Below are positions 11,731 through 24,212 of a stretch of 64,000 nt of DNA, one piece after another; positions within the stretch are counted from its first letter, which is position 1, and the number at the start of each line of letters is the position of its first letter. The translations under genes were made by a program, and so were the position numbers. Source of the stretch: Ridgeia piscesae (lineage: Eukaryota > Annelida > Polychaeta > Sabellida > Siboglinidae); NCBI GenBank assembly GCA_025642075.2, contig JAODUO010000044.1:320001-384000 (forward strand). The letters are read 5' to 3'. The notes beneath the pieces were generated by a model that saw only the letters and a list, made by a program, of their open reading frames with translations, was not told where the DNA came from and made no database searches.

Positions 11731-13126
11731 GGTCAGCGTAAAGAGGTTAGGCACACTGTCCTGTAACACTAGCAAAGAAGATAATGTATTGTTCCAGGAT
11801 CATGTCAGGTCATGTAAGCAACTGACTTCTTTATAGCAGACAGTAGTTTTTGCAGAGAACAGACATATCAGCACGCTTCGTGGAATATGCTGCCAAACTT
11901 GCGTGTTATTATGTTACATCTGGAGATCACGCAGTACAGCAATGTACATGTGTGTGCCTGCATTAGTTGGCAAAATCAATGTCGGTTCCTTGCCATTGTT
12001 ACTAGTGGATTCACTAGTGTGATTTCATATATTTGGATATTTGTGAAGGTTTGACAATTGTCCAAAACATCTTCTTGTGACAATTCTTTCTGTAGATGAT
12101 GGTAATGATAATAAATAATTATTTTATATTACAAACATAAAATGGAAACTTAGAAAATGTGTCATTCTTACATTAATGGTATATATAGGTGTAAACCCAC
12201 ACAAAGTTAGTTCTGCTAAAGGAGAGATGCATTAAACAAAGCAGTTTTGCTTGGGGGATATGCCGCATTATTATAATTATACACAAAATAATTTATAAAT
12301 TATATTGAAATGACAGAAATTATGTTAGTTTAAAAAGGTAATATGTTCATAAATAACAAATAGTCAGTGTAATAAAGAATGCAATTTTAACATTATATTT
12401 TTTATAATACACATTTTAACAAATAAATATATGTACAGTGACCTGTTAAGTACATGACATGCATGCCTAATTTATCGACCTATTATTCTAAGGTGCCTAG
12501 CCACTTGTACGCAGAGAAAACTTAGATAAAAATAAAATATTACTTGGTGAAAGCAGGAATTGATGTATGAGCAGCCCCAGTTTCTGGCTCTATAGAGAAG
12601 TTTGTGCTTATTTATTTAACCACAAGGATCCTAAGTGTTGGATACTTGGGTCTGGTTTCTCCAGGGACAAACAGTAGAGACTATGGTCACATATCGCCCA
12701 CGGGCAGGTGTCTATTTTAACATTACAGTGTCTCTGCAAGACAGATCTTTTTATGTGCTGCAAAATATGCGATACTTTCTCCTCTGTCTCCTGCTCAGAT
12801 AATAATGTTGTCAAACGGGTTTAATTTTTAACTTTCATCATTTTTACATGCTGTATATAATAGAGGCCGTAGTGGCTTCTTCGTTCAGAGTGAGGTAAAA
12901 TTGCTATATTACACCATATGGCTGAGTATTGGGGTATGTGACATAAGGACAAACAGTGTTTTATTTCTGAATAGACCAACATTTAAAACTTCTGTTACAC
13001 TATGAATATTAAATATATACCGCGGTCTAGTTGAATAACCTGCGACTTACCATTAGTTCAAATATACAGACTTAACTTAAAATAAATGCACCTCTGTCTT
13101 TCTTTATAAAGCACGCACATGCGCAT

Positions 13127-13129
13127 GCG

Positions 13130-13190
<61 letters not shown>
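13127..13190. repeat. (CA)n microsatellite
   Basis: An uninterrupted CA run preceded by GCGCACGCACAC. Confidence 0.95.
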
Positions 13191-13194
<4 letters not shown>

Positions 13195-13342
13195 CTAAAC
13201 ATGATGTTTTAAAGACAGGACTGGCCAGCTACATATTTCATAAACAATGATTTCATTCATTTTTGCATACAATTTTAGGTATAATTATGTATTACTGCAG
13301 TCAGTGTCATTTATGTGAAACTAACAGAGACTCCATTGGACA

Positions 13343-14058
13343 CGCAGACAGACAGACACACAGACACGCAGACACGCAGACACGCAGACACGCAGACACG
13401 CAGACACGCAGACACGCAGACACGCAGACACGCAGACACACAGACACACAGACACACATAGACACAGACAGACACACATAGATGCACAGACACACAGACA
13501 CGCAGACACACAGACACACAGACACACATAGACACAGACAGACACACATAGATGCACAGACACCGACACGCAGACACGCAGCAGACACGCAGACACGCAG
13601 ACACGCAGACACGCAGACACGCAGACACACAGACACACATAGACACAGACAGACACACATAGATGCACAGACACACAGACACGCAGACACACAGACACAC
13701 AGACACACATAGACACAGACAGACACACATAGATGCACAGACACACAGACACACAGACACGCAGACACGCAGACACGCAGACACGCAGACACGCTGACAC
13801 ACAGACACACAGACACACAGACACACTGACACGCAGACACGCAGACACGCAGACACGCAGACACGCAGACACGCAGACACACTGACACACAGACACACAG
13901 ACACACAGACACTGACACGCTGACACGCTGACACGCAGACACGCTGACACGCAGACACGCAGACACACAGACACACATAGACGCAGACACGCAGACACGC
14001 AGACACGCAGACACGCAGACACACAGACACACATAGACACAGACAGACACACATAGAT

Positions 14059-14093
<35 letters not shown>

Positions 14094-14282
14094 TGCACGC
14101 AGACACGCAGACACACAGACACGCAGACACACAGACACACATAGACACAGACAGACACACATAGATGCACGCACGCACGCACGCACGCACGCATGCACGC
14201 AGACACGCAGACACACAGACACACAGACACGCAGACACACAGACACACAGACACACATAGACACAGACAGACACACATAGAT

Positions 14283-14312
<30 letters not shown>
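13343..14312. repeat. ~1-kb CAGACACG/CAGACACA minisatellite
   Basis: An 8-bp unit, CAGACACG or CAGACACA, repeats for nearly 1 kb. A longer insert containing CATAGACACAGACAG and CATAGATGCAC recurs about seven times (near 13456, 13527, 13637, 13707, 14031, 14141 and 14257). The last three copies each run into a CGCA tract. The very long Cys/Val/Ser-rich - frames in all three phases are artefacts of an array without stops. Confidence 0.97.
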
Positions 14313-14313
<1 letters not shown>

Positions 14314-15285
14314 CCAGTCTGTTCACTCATGATGCCTCAGTGTGTTTCATTTGGCATCTTTCTGAAGAAGTAAGAGGAGTCTCATGTGTGACAAACCCAT
14401 CGATCACCAGTGTCCACGTGGGGCCGGTCAGTGCCAATCAACCTCCCCTCATTACACGCCACTCCACTCACACTTTCAAGTTATAAGTTATTTATCAGAT
14501 GAGACATTTAGTCATCTTTGTTTCCGCAATCTTACAAAATAGACCTATTAGGTGTTCTTTTTGTGGACTCGTTGGCCATGTTGATTATTTGGTTATTTTG
14601 AGTTAGACACACGCCAGTGATTATAACCGCATTGTGGGAAATTGCATACTTAGGCATGATTTTCTGTAGCTAGCAATAATTTGTGTAAAATGAGCTCTCC
14701 CCATTTCAAGAAGTAGCTATAGCGGGAATAAAAAGTAGCTATAACGGGAAGTAGGTATAACAAGAAGTAGCTATAACGGGAAGACACCTTTATGGTTGCA
14801 TAATTTTTCTATGAATTAATTGATAATTATTTTATTATTGTTATATTGTACAGTCTTATCTTATCTCTTATCTTGTTGATCCCTCCAGTGATCATGTAAA
14901 AACCAGTGGAATGTACAGTTCATGGATACATGGACAGTTCCGTTGTAAGATGTTGGGAAAATCTTACAAATTAGAAATTGTTCTGTCCTTGTAGTGACAT
15001 TTGCGTCCACATTAACCCTTCAAATGTGTGACAGTTATCAAACATGCCAATTTCCGTGGTCGAACGCAGTTAGACAAACGCTGGGTCTGGGCTGTCTAAC
15101 AGTCTGTGAGTCTTGATTAACAGATGTTGAAAGTGCAAGTGATGTAGTCGCGTGTCAAAAGTAAACAGTTGTGGCAGTTACGATAGATCTAATTAACAAC
15201 CGATATTGAGCATCGATGTCAACTTGTCATTCAACCTAGAAGAACAAAAAAATTACTCCATGAACCAAGCATTCAGGCAATCAAT
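14313..15285. other. unique DNA with a small 17-bp repeat
   Basis: No gene is visible. At 14708-14785 the motif AAGTAGCTATAACGGGA occurs about four times with variation. Confidence 0.6.
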
Positions 15286-15380
15286 GCACGCACGCACGCT
15301 CGCATGCATGCACGCACGCACACGCACACACACATGCTTGCATGTATATGTACATACGCACACACGCATGCACGTATATT
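15286..15380. repeat. (CGCA)n/(CA)n microsatellite
   Basis: CGCACGCACGC passes into CACACACATGC with GCATGCATGCACG steps. Confidence 0.9.
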
Positions 15381-15827
15381 TCTCCTCAGCGCAATGAAAA
15401 ATGTGCTAAACGTAATTCAGGACACTGCACTCAAAATATTTTCATTTGGCTTTACAAACATGCTTTTACAAAGCACGATTTCCATTTCCCAACAAGGCTA
15501 TAGCATCATACACATGGGATTTGGTAGTTGGAATACATTAGGAGGCTTTGTCAAAAACAAGTGGCGAGACAAAATATATTGATTCGCTGTGTCATTGATG
15601 CTGCGGTTTAATGCAGCCTTATTTGTTCATGCGCATACTCATGTATTGTGAATACATGTTGTCAGGCTTTTGTGAACATCGCACACAGTGGACATAATGA
15701 ATAATGTAGACACATCAAAATAAATTTACAAAACAAAAATATTTTGTTGCATTTCCCCACCAATTGCGTATATAAAGATTTCTATCAATAAAACTTCTGA
15801 TTTCTAAATGAATTTAAATATGGATAA

Positions 15828-16045
15828 ATAATTTAAATGTATATATTTTGTAATTTGTTCAGGTTACAATCATTTAAATGTAGATATTTTGTAATTTTTT
15901 GTCTTGGCTACAATAATTTAAATGTATATATATTTTAATTTTTTGTCACCTTACAATAATTTCAATGTAGATATTTTGTAATTTTTTGACACCTTATAAT
16001 AATTTAAATGTAGATATTTTGTCATTTTTGCCATGGCTACAGTTT
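15828..16045. repeat. 43-bp tandem repeat, five copies
   Basis: The core ATTTAAATGTAGATATTTTG recurs at about 15831, 15874, 15917, 15960 and 16003, each followed by TAATTTTTTG and a variable end such as GGCTACAAT or CCTTACAAT. Copy divergence is moderate, indicating an old array. Confidence 0.9.
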
Positions 16046-17289
16046 GACAATATTCCGCAGGTACACTGTGAGTTGGCCCGTTGGTAAGGACTGGATAGCT
16101 AAAAACCTAAACCGGCCCAAACAAAGACTCATTGGGCAGCATGACAGGGATTAATGATGACAAATTGGGTTCAAATTGGTGTTGTTTGTTATAATCGCCG
16201 ACACCGTCTCTTTTTGCAGGGCCAGTAAATCAAATAGAAACTAATAACACCTGAGGCTGTGTCAAACTGGGCAGTCCTTGTAGATGGATATGGCATTTTT
16301 TTAACGGCTTCCTATGGCCTTGCACATCTGCAGTATTGAATTTTTGACTGCCTGTGTTATGTCAAAGGTACGTGATCATACAACGTGCACCTAAATGTAT
16401 TACACACACGACGACAACAACACAAGAATGGCGTGCTTGTATTTCAATTCTCGGGTATACCCCACATCGGTATCTGTTATCAATAAAATGTATGCATCGG
16501 TTAAACATCATATATATATAGGTAATAATGTAAATTAAGCCAATTATATTGGAGGTTAGTTGGCCATTCCTATTGGTCTGCAATAGCCTAGAATTTATTT
16601 AAAGTCTAGGCCAGCAAAAAATATGTTAAACCCAGCCTAGGCCTACGAAGTACAATATAATGGTAGGCCCACACCTAGTCCTAGTAATGTTTAATAATGT
16701 TTAGCCCAGGCCACCGGCTTGGGCCACACATTTGCTTAGCCAAGCTGACTGGAAACAACTGGTAAGCCAGTAGGCCCATGGCTTGCCAGGCACAAACATT
16801 TTTATAAGGTACAAAAGATAAACCCATCAACTCCTAATAAAAAAGATAGTCCTGAAGTAATTAAAATAACTGGCTACTACTTTTCATTTTTATTGAATAT
16901 TTTTAAAAAATCAACTACAGGGGTGTGTGTACATCCAAATAAATTTTCCGTTAATTTGGTTACGCTGTCAGGTTATTTAACATGTTTACCTGATAAGTAT
17001 TTCCAGGATTTCTGCTCTTTCAGCAGATTATTCATACTTCCTAGCCAACGATTGTGATGTAACGCACAAGAAATATTCAGGATATATCAATGTTCAAAAT
17101 GATTCAACATTTAACAAGATTGCCCTCTAAAGCTAACTAAGCTCCAGCTATTTTAAAATTCTAAAATGCTATGTTAGTAAATAAAATACATGGTCTCTAA
17201 GAATAAATAAGTAAAATAAAAATTAAAGGAAATTTATTACTGTAATAACATACTTGACAACAATGTGTAAATTTGATTGTAATATACTT
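16046..17289. other. unique DNA; possible tRNA-like fragment
   Basis: On + a box A-like TTGGCCCGTTGGTAAGGAC at about 16074 and a box B-like GGGTTCAAATTGG at about 16167 suggest a SINE head, but the spacing of ~90 bp is long. From 16585 to 16800, AGGCC/GGCCT words are unusually frequent. No coding frame is supported. Confidence 0.4.
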
Positions 17290-18330
17290 TAAGAGGCGTG
17301 AAGCTACCTGTGTTACAAGTCCTTACATCCCATGAAGCTACCTGTGTCACAAGTCCTTACATCCCATGAAGCTACCTGTGTCACGAATCTTTACATCCCA
17401 TGAAGCTACCTGTGTCACAAGTCTTTACATCCCGTGAAACTACCTGTGTCACGACTCTTTACATCCCTTGAAGCTACCTGTATCACGAGTCTTTACATCC
17501 CATGAAGCTACCTGTGTCACGAGTCCTTACATCCCATGAAACTACCTTTGTCACGAGTCCTTACATCCCATGAAACTACCTGTATAAGTCTTAATCCCAT
17601 GAAGCTACCTGTGTACAAGTCCTTACATCCCATGAAGCTACCTTGTGCTTACATCCCAGACTACCTTTACAGTCCTTACTTGAAGCTACCTGTGTCACGA
17701 GTCTTTACATCCCATGAAGCTACCTGTGTCACGAGTCCTTACATCCCATGAAGCTACCTGTGTCACGAGTCCTTACATCCCATGAAGCTACCTGTGTCAC
17801 AAGTCCTTACATCCCATGAAGCTACCTGTGTCACAAGTCCTTACATCCCATGAAGCTACCTGTGTCACAAGTCCTTACATCCCATGAAGCTACCTGTGTC
17901 ACAAGTCCTTACATCCCATGAAGCTACCTGTGTCACGAGTCCTTACATCCCATGAAGCTACCTGTGTCACAAGTCCTTACATCCCATGAAGCTACCTGTG
18001 TCACAAGTCCTTACATCCCATGAAGCTACCTGTGTCACAAGTCCTTACATCCCATGAAGCTACCTGTGTCACAAGTCCTTACATCCCATGAAGCTACCTG
18101 TGTCACGAGTCCTTACATCCCATGAAGCTACCTGTGTCACGAGTCCTTACATCTCATGAAGCTACCTGTGTCACAAGTCCTTACATTCCATGAAGCTACC
18201 TGTGTCACCAGTCCTTACATCCCATGAAACTACCTGTGTCACAAGTCCTTACATCCCATGAATCTAGCTACCTGTGTCATGAGTCCTTACATCCCATGAA
18301 GCTACCTGTGTCACGAGTCCTAACGTCCCA
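17290..18330. repeat. 34-bp minisatellite, about 30 copies
   Basis: The unit contains CATGAAGCTACCTGTGTCAC followed by (A/G)AGTCCTTACATCC, 34 bp in all. Most central copies are near identical and alternate between CACAAG and CACGAG. The stretch 17580-17690 is full of small deletions. There are no unique spacers between units, so this is not a CRISPR array. Confidence 0.97.
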
Positions 18331-19389
18331 CTCAGACTGACCCATGTGTTTAATGTACCCGATAAGGAGTAACCACTGATAAGAAGTGTGTGATATGCCA
18401 GTTTACAGTTGATTACATAATCTCTTATGTCTACAGCCTGTATCACCATGGACCATATTGGTTACACCAGCACGCTGTTGGCGGGGGAAAACTGTTGATA
18501 TTCTGATAAAAATGACACCAGTGTGATTATTATTGTACCGTTTTTTACCAACGTCTGACATATAAACATCAGATTACAGCACATTTGAAGCGCATTGGGT
18601 ATTCTGTGGCCTTGCGATAGTTTTCAGTGGCAATGATGCATGGCTAAAAAGTGGACACAACGTACGTGGAATAATTTAACGAGTCACTGTCGGCCACGCA
18701 CGCATAGGACGGGACTTTTCTTTGATCTTGCTCAATTACTGGTGTGTGTGATACTCCGAATAACTGAATAACAGGGCATGGTACAATTACATGTCGAGAT
18801 CGGCATACAATTTGTCGATCTCCCAGGCAATTTGACAATGACATTATTAACTTATAAAGGGTCTAGAAAATGTATTATGTGTGGTTCATGTAGTCATAAC
18901 ACAGACACATTAGTTGCTGCTTTAAATTTTAAAGACAAAATCCAGAAAGGGTTATGCCCCAATGCCCACAAGTCAAAAACACATCCTTATTTAATAAATA
19001 TTAGCTTGGATATGTTATTTTATAAGGATGTTATATGATGATCTTTTTGTATTGTAAATTTTATTTAAGTTTCCTTTTAATCGGTCAGGACAGTCATAAG
19101 ATTGTGAGAGGGTTTGACAGCCGTATGTGTCCTCTCAGACCTGTCAGTTCTGTTGACAGCTCCTGTGTCCTATTACGCCTGTCGTGTATAATCACAGACA
19201 TGTCATTATGTCTTTCTTTTCATATCGTATGTCTCTTTGGTTAACTTGAGAACTTTGTCTCCGTGAAGCCACACTACTCTGTAGTTTCTGCATCGGTGGT
19301 AATTCTCATAACCACCATCAACCGGACCTGATTACAGTGAGCTGTGATCCCGCCATGTGTGTTCTAATTGTGCTGTAACTTGTTTAGGG
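18331..19389. other. unique DNA, no gene seen
   Basis: AT-rich sequence with short frames only (for example 86 codons on + at 18778-19038, overlapped by a frame on -). Nothing recognisable. Confidence 0.5.
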
Positions 19390-20430
19390 AAGTGCGCAAG
19401 TTAAGTGGCACTCTGTGTAGTGCGCGGCTGCGTAGTGCGTGGCGCTGTCATTGATCTCGTCTGCGGCGGCGTCTTCAGTCTGGCATGCACTAGCATGCAC
19501 ACACATGCATACGTGCACACGTGCAATTTCCTGGAGTTCACAGGCAACCGGATCCGAGGTGCTAAGTCGTCACGACTACTTTATCAGTGATAGAACCCGA
19601 GGTTGATGTCATTACGTTGAGGTGCATCTAACTGACTGACTACGAGCGTTGACACCAGAGTGTGGCACCCATTGCCTTGGCATCGATACAGTGCCTGGCG
19701 TTCCTGGTATAACACGCACGAGGAATGCACAGACGGCGTCGCCCACCAGTGTAAGAGGACCAGCGGACTGCCCACCCAACTGAGGGACCAACAGCGGTTG
19801 CATAAGAACGCTGGCAGTGGCAGACGGCTGGCATGCTTCGCCACCCACCAACTCAGCTCTCGACTCGACTCGCGGCATGCACCACCTGGGGGGTGTCCGC
19901 GAACTAGCACCTTCCACAGGTGTATGGCGCACGAGCGAGCAGTCGCGGCTCACCGCCCCGTAGACAATGGTCACGGGCATCTAATTGTTCCCACTTAACG
20001 CGTGTCGGGAATAACGTGTGAGTGCTTGCGTGCGTACGTCCATCGGGGTGGACATAAGTAATTAATTAGCACCAGCCTACCTCACGGCGGCCGTAATGCC
20101 GGGATATTGATTGGATCTGCCCTCGTCCTGTTTCACAACGGAGTCGCCGCTGCTCTTGAAGCGCGCCGCCATCAAACGGCATGATTACGTCCGTGGGTGT
20201 GTTTGGACGGAGCTGTGCTCCACCCCACATCCTCATGTTTACCCACTGGGTCGTCAAGGTGTTGTTCTTCACCTCAGGTGGGTCAAAGGTCATCGGTCGT
20301 GGTGTTGTCACTTTTTTGCCATCGTCTCCCATCATTGAAACTACTGCGGACGCCGACGCCGCCGGCATCGGTGCCGCTTGATATATGTATTCTCCTTTGT
20401 TGTTGTCACTCACTTAACGTAAGTGTGGGA
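19390..20430. promoter_or_regulatory. CpG-rich patch, possible promoter/5' exon region
   Basis: GC and CpG density rise sharply relative to the flanks, with clusters such as GCGGCGGCGTC near 19463 and GCGCGCCGCC near 20161. The patch is not repetitive, unlike other GC-rich parts of the window. Open frames accumulate on both strands because stop codons are rarer at this composition. Good donor-like words exist in both directions: GTAAGT on + at 20419 and GTGAGG on - at 20085. It could be a promoter with a first exon on either strand. The direction is undecided. Confidence 0.4.
20066..20413 (-). CDS. candidate exon in CpG-rich patch, unknown protein
   Basis: A 115-codon open frame follows directly after an in-frame TAA. 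Its first codon is GTG, so translation would start at an internal ATG (residue 16, 27 or 28) or the frame would be joined by splicing. The product is not recognised. It has an Ala/Pro/Met-rich start and a mixed-charge middle (MTFDPPEVKNNTLTTQW). GC-ending codons are common (AAG AAC AAC ACC, ACG ACC CAG). A GTGAGG donor-like site at 20085 would end the exon just before the stop. Other frames here are also open, so chance remains a real alternative. Confidence 0.3.
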   Translation of the reverse strand: MSDNNKGEYIYQAAPMPAASASAVVSMMGDDGKKVTTPRPMTFDPPEVKNNTLTTQWVNMRMWGGAQLRPNTPTDVIMPFDGGALQEQRRLRCETGRGQIQSISRHYGRREVGWC

Positions 20431-22605
20431 ATGAATTACGGTTACTTGGTTGCGTTCCGATGCTGTCTGGCCTGGCCAGAATAGAGCTTGTGTCATGATT
20501 AAATGTAAAACTGGAGCTGTTTTGTTTTGATACTGTGTTCTCCGGTTGCCTGACTGAAATCAGCTGGCTACATATCAGACCTGTTACTTACCGTAAACAT
20601 TGTAATTGTAGCTGAGGCTGTAATGACAATATTGTGTATCTGAAGGCCTGGGTCATTAAACGCAGATGGTTTGCACCAGTATTTAATTCAAGTGATCAAG
20701 TTGACTGCGATATTTGCTAGAATAGTCTGGTGATTCAGTCTGTTATCATGGAATGAACATATCATTTTGTTGGAGAATAGCAATGAAGTATTTTCCAAGC
20801 TGCTGGTGGAAATGTTTATAACAAAAACAACATCTAAGTATGGAAAATATGGTCACTGAATAAAGCAACTATCAGTATATAAGATATATATAATGTGTGG
20901 TGTGGTGTGGTGTGGTGTGGTGTGGTGTGGTGTGGTGTGTGTGGTGTGGTGTGGTGTGGTGTGTGGTGTGGTGTGGTGTGGTGTGGGGTGTCATTTATCT
21001 GAAAAGCTTTCTCCAAACATTACAATTCTATAGGGACATATACGTTTCAAAACGTGCTCCAAAGTGAGTTAATTTCTTCCGAGTCAAGTTCTCAGTTGGT
21101 GCCAGAAAGCATCCTACCAGTGTCACTAGCAATGGACACTCTCTCCTCACTCCAAGACGGTTTGCCTTCCACACCATCTTTTCCTTGGGAGTCGTCCCCC
21201 CTACTTATTTGGTTACAGGCAGGGATTGAAGGCTGGTCTTACAACTTGGGTGACTTTTGAATTGTGGGGTGTGATTTATAAAACAAATCAGACTTTCTTT
21301 ACCCCAGCACAGGTGGGAGACAAAAGCATGAACTCTGTCAACCCACCTCCATTTCCTTGTGATGGAAATACTTACTTAAAAAGTCATAAATATAAATTAA
21401 ATTAATTGGGGGCTCGTGTTGTGTTTTTATGTGAGAAAATATGTTTAGTGGGTCATTAATAATTATAAATGTATTTACAGAGAATCGTGTGGGTAAAAAG
21501 TCACGGCATGGAGATACCAAGATGGCAGAGAAATGCCTGCTCCATGGTCCCAAAATTCTGCAGCCCATGTCACATGATGCAGGTCATGTGACATGCCAAT
21601 GGGGGCAATATTTCGCTAACAAAGACTTGGCATACCGGTAGTTAAAATGTTTGAAAACGGAAAGTCAAGTTTGTTCAGAGAGAATGTTAAAAAATCTATA
21701 AATATACTTAGTGGACCAACTGTGACTGTATGGTGTTTGACCCCTTATTGGCTGCCATCACACTTAGCAGTAGTAACTAAAAACAAAAAAGAGGGAAAAC
21801 ATCCACTTACTCATCTTAGCTCCTTAGGGTGTCTGGGGGTCAGAGCCCCCTGGGAACCAGAAATAACAAGTAGACCAAAGAATAAAGTATTGCCTGTTAT
21901 GACATGCATAAGTCTGTCGCTTTCAATGTCATTATGCCAGCCAGGTGTGACATTCACATCCACATGTGTTATTTTAATAAATGTGAATATGTGTTAACCA
22001 TACTGTGTCACCAGGGAAATCATGCTTTTCCTAAACAAACCCACCCCACAAGGGTCTGTTGTTAACTGTAATTACAGAGGAGTGGCCGTTGATGTAAACA
22101 CAATAATTGGTTGTGTCCTCATAATGAGAGCTAGAGTGATAGAACAGACATCAAGTAATTGGTCAGCTTTTATTCAATGGGGACAATGGAAATGTCATGT
22201 GGGAAATTAGATTGTATTACCTGTGAGGTAAACGCCAATGCCCTATGGTGGTGATGGTTCTCGAGAAGCATGTGCTGTTATTGCGGAATTAAGCTGCCTG
22301 CAGCCTTAGATATTAAGTAAACATATTCGTATATCAGAACATTATATTCCATCTTGGGCAAACTGACATGAGCAATTTCAAGATTTATTGCATATATTCT
22401 CTTGACAATTCTAGTGTGATGTCAGCAATTATACGTTTTAGCAGAAATCTGTCGGATGTGTGCGATGCTATGAGTGTAGCTACATTATGCTATGTTAGGT
22501 ACAACACAATGGCTTATTTATCAATGGTCTTTCAACAGGTTTTTAGAGGGATTGTAACATGTTTTTTTAGTTGGCAGTGTCATATTTAAAAATATATATT
22601 TTCTT

Positions 22606-22609
<4 letters not shown>
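20431..22609. other. mostly unique DNA
   Basis: Apart from the TGTGG repeat at 20893-20990 no element is recognised. A 116-codon ATG frame on + at 21647-21997 resembles no known family and ends in AT-rich codons; it is within chance expectation. Confidence 0.5.
20893..20990. repeat. (TGTGG)n pentanucleotide repeat
   Basis: GTGTG/GTGTGG units run for ~100 bp with two register slips near 20938 and 20961. Confidence 0.95.
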
Positions 22610-22677
<68 letters not shown>

Positions 22678-22717
22678 AATATAATTTGGTAATAATAAAA
22701 ATATAGTAATTTAATAA

Positions 22718-22772
<55 letters not shown>

Positions 22773-22826
22773 CACTTATGTAACAGTAATTATGGATGAT
22801 TTTTAGTCTTTGATTTTTTTATTATG

Positions 22827-22887
<61 letters not shown>

Positions 22888-22968
22888 ATATATACATACA
22901 TATATACACCATCATTATACAAAACATTTGTTTTCAAAGAATGAAATCATCTAATAAATATAGTAAGT

Positions 22969-23029
<61 letters not shown>

Positions 23030-23030
23030 T
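22610..23030. repeat. cluster of four (AT)n tracts
   Basis: Four AT-repeat blocks (about 22613-22668, 22710-22766, 22843-22892 and 22973-23028) are separated by 40-80 bp of non-repeat DNA. The third is preceded by a short GT run. Confidence 0.95.
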
Positions 23031-24129
23031 TATTATAACTACGTATTTTTATTCATTACCAAATTGAGTATTTAATTTTTTTTATTAATAAATGAAAGAT
23101 TGTAGAAATCACATATTTTGTTTATATATAAGTTAACAACCAGTATGTGATCAACAGACATACATTTAGCCAATGGAAATCGTAAAGCTGGCTTGTTTTA
23201 TTTATATTAAACCACTGCAAACTAAAAGCCATTGATCGAAATGCGTCCATGGGGCTTCCAGTATGGTCTGAGCTCTGTTGATGTTGGCAGGCTTTTTCAG
23301 GTCTTCACCTAAACATGCATGCAGCCTGGAATAGCATCATTGCGCATACAGCAAATGTAATTCATTTCCATGTATAACAGTCCCTGTGTTTTCAGGCAGC
23401 ATATGCCCCTTGTGAATTTTGTCATTTCCCGATATACGGCGATTATACACTATCGATTCCTATTTCGGTGATTCACTGGCGCGGTCACAGACCTAGGAAC
23501 TAGAAAAACGTACATATTTTACACTGGTATTTGGACAAAGTCCCACCGGATGCAATGCCTGCTTGAACTGAATCCCACCGGTTAAACTGCCTCAATGTGA
23601 AAACAGGACATAAATGCCACGACACTCTGCGTTTGTGTTCCATGCATGGTCTTCCAGACATTTGTGCATTATGCCGTCTGGTTCCAAGCAAGGCGTGTTT
23701 TATTCCAAAGAATTTTGGCACTGGATTTGTACTCGATTGATCCGTGTTTTTTCTGTCTTTACGTCTGGTTACAGGGATTCAGTTTTGGCGCCATCTGGTG
23801 TGTGTACACGTTTGTTCGATGCGTGCCCGTAATGCCCTGGAAAGTTTCCTGGTGTAGTGCATAATTTATTAACATTAGTAATTAATAATAGAAGAAAGTA
23901 CCAAATGACACGTTTTTTTCTGTAGTCAATGTCAATTCTGAAGTCATCAATCAAACTTTCTGAGTATCATTCATGTAATAGTATTAGGATAACGGAAAGG
24001 ATAAATTTCCGTGATATGCACCTACCCAGGGTATATTTAAAATTCCAAATTGAACTTGAAGTTTATACGACAGTTATTATGACATTGAGGAGAGTTAAAC
24101 ATGTGGGGAAGCCTGCGTGTGTGTATGCA
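23031..24129. other. unique DNA, no supported gene
   Basis: The 23460-23830 part is GC-richer and has overlapping short frames on both strands (72-73 codons), none recognised. Confidence 0.5.
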
Positions 24130-24151
24130 AAAATGTGTGTGTATATATATA

Positions 24152-24192
<41 letters not shown>

Positions 24193-24212
24193 ATATATAT
24201 ATATATATATAT
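24130..24212. repeat. (AT)n microsatellite
   Basis: A GTGTGTGTATAT start is followed by AT repeats with two short interruptions. It abuts the 3' side of the SINE-like fragment on -. Confidence 0.95.

Larger units (their letters stand above)
10837..13126. other. unique DNA with two short retroelement-like fragments
   Basis: Mostly AT-rich sequence with no gene recognised. A tRNA-like box A fragment (11062-11090) and a SINE-tail-like motif (11662-11730) are listed separately. An 80-codon frame on + at 11062-11304 begins inside the box A fragment and is probably chance. Confidence 0.5.

Noticed and set aside
13307..14330. Very long Cys/Val/Ser-rich open frames on - (over 300 codons)
   Set aside because: They are present in all three phases and are produced by the CAGACAC minisatellite, which lacks stop codons.
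17290..18330. Regular 34-bp repeat resembling CRISPR spacing
   Set aside because: Units are contiguous with no variable spacers and the DNA is eukaryotic-like; it is a minisatellite.
19584..19998. Several 100-122-codon frames on both strands in the CpG-rich patch
   Set aside because: High GC removes stop codons in every phase, so none can be preferred; only the 20066-20413 frame was kept, at low confidence.
21647..21997. 116-codon ATG frame on + as a gene
   Set aside because: No recognisable family or splice context; length is within chance expectation for 64 kb at this composition.
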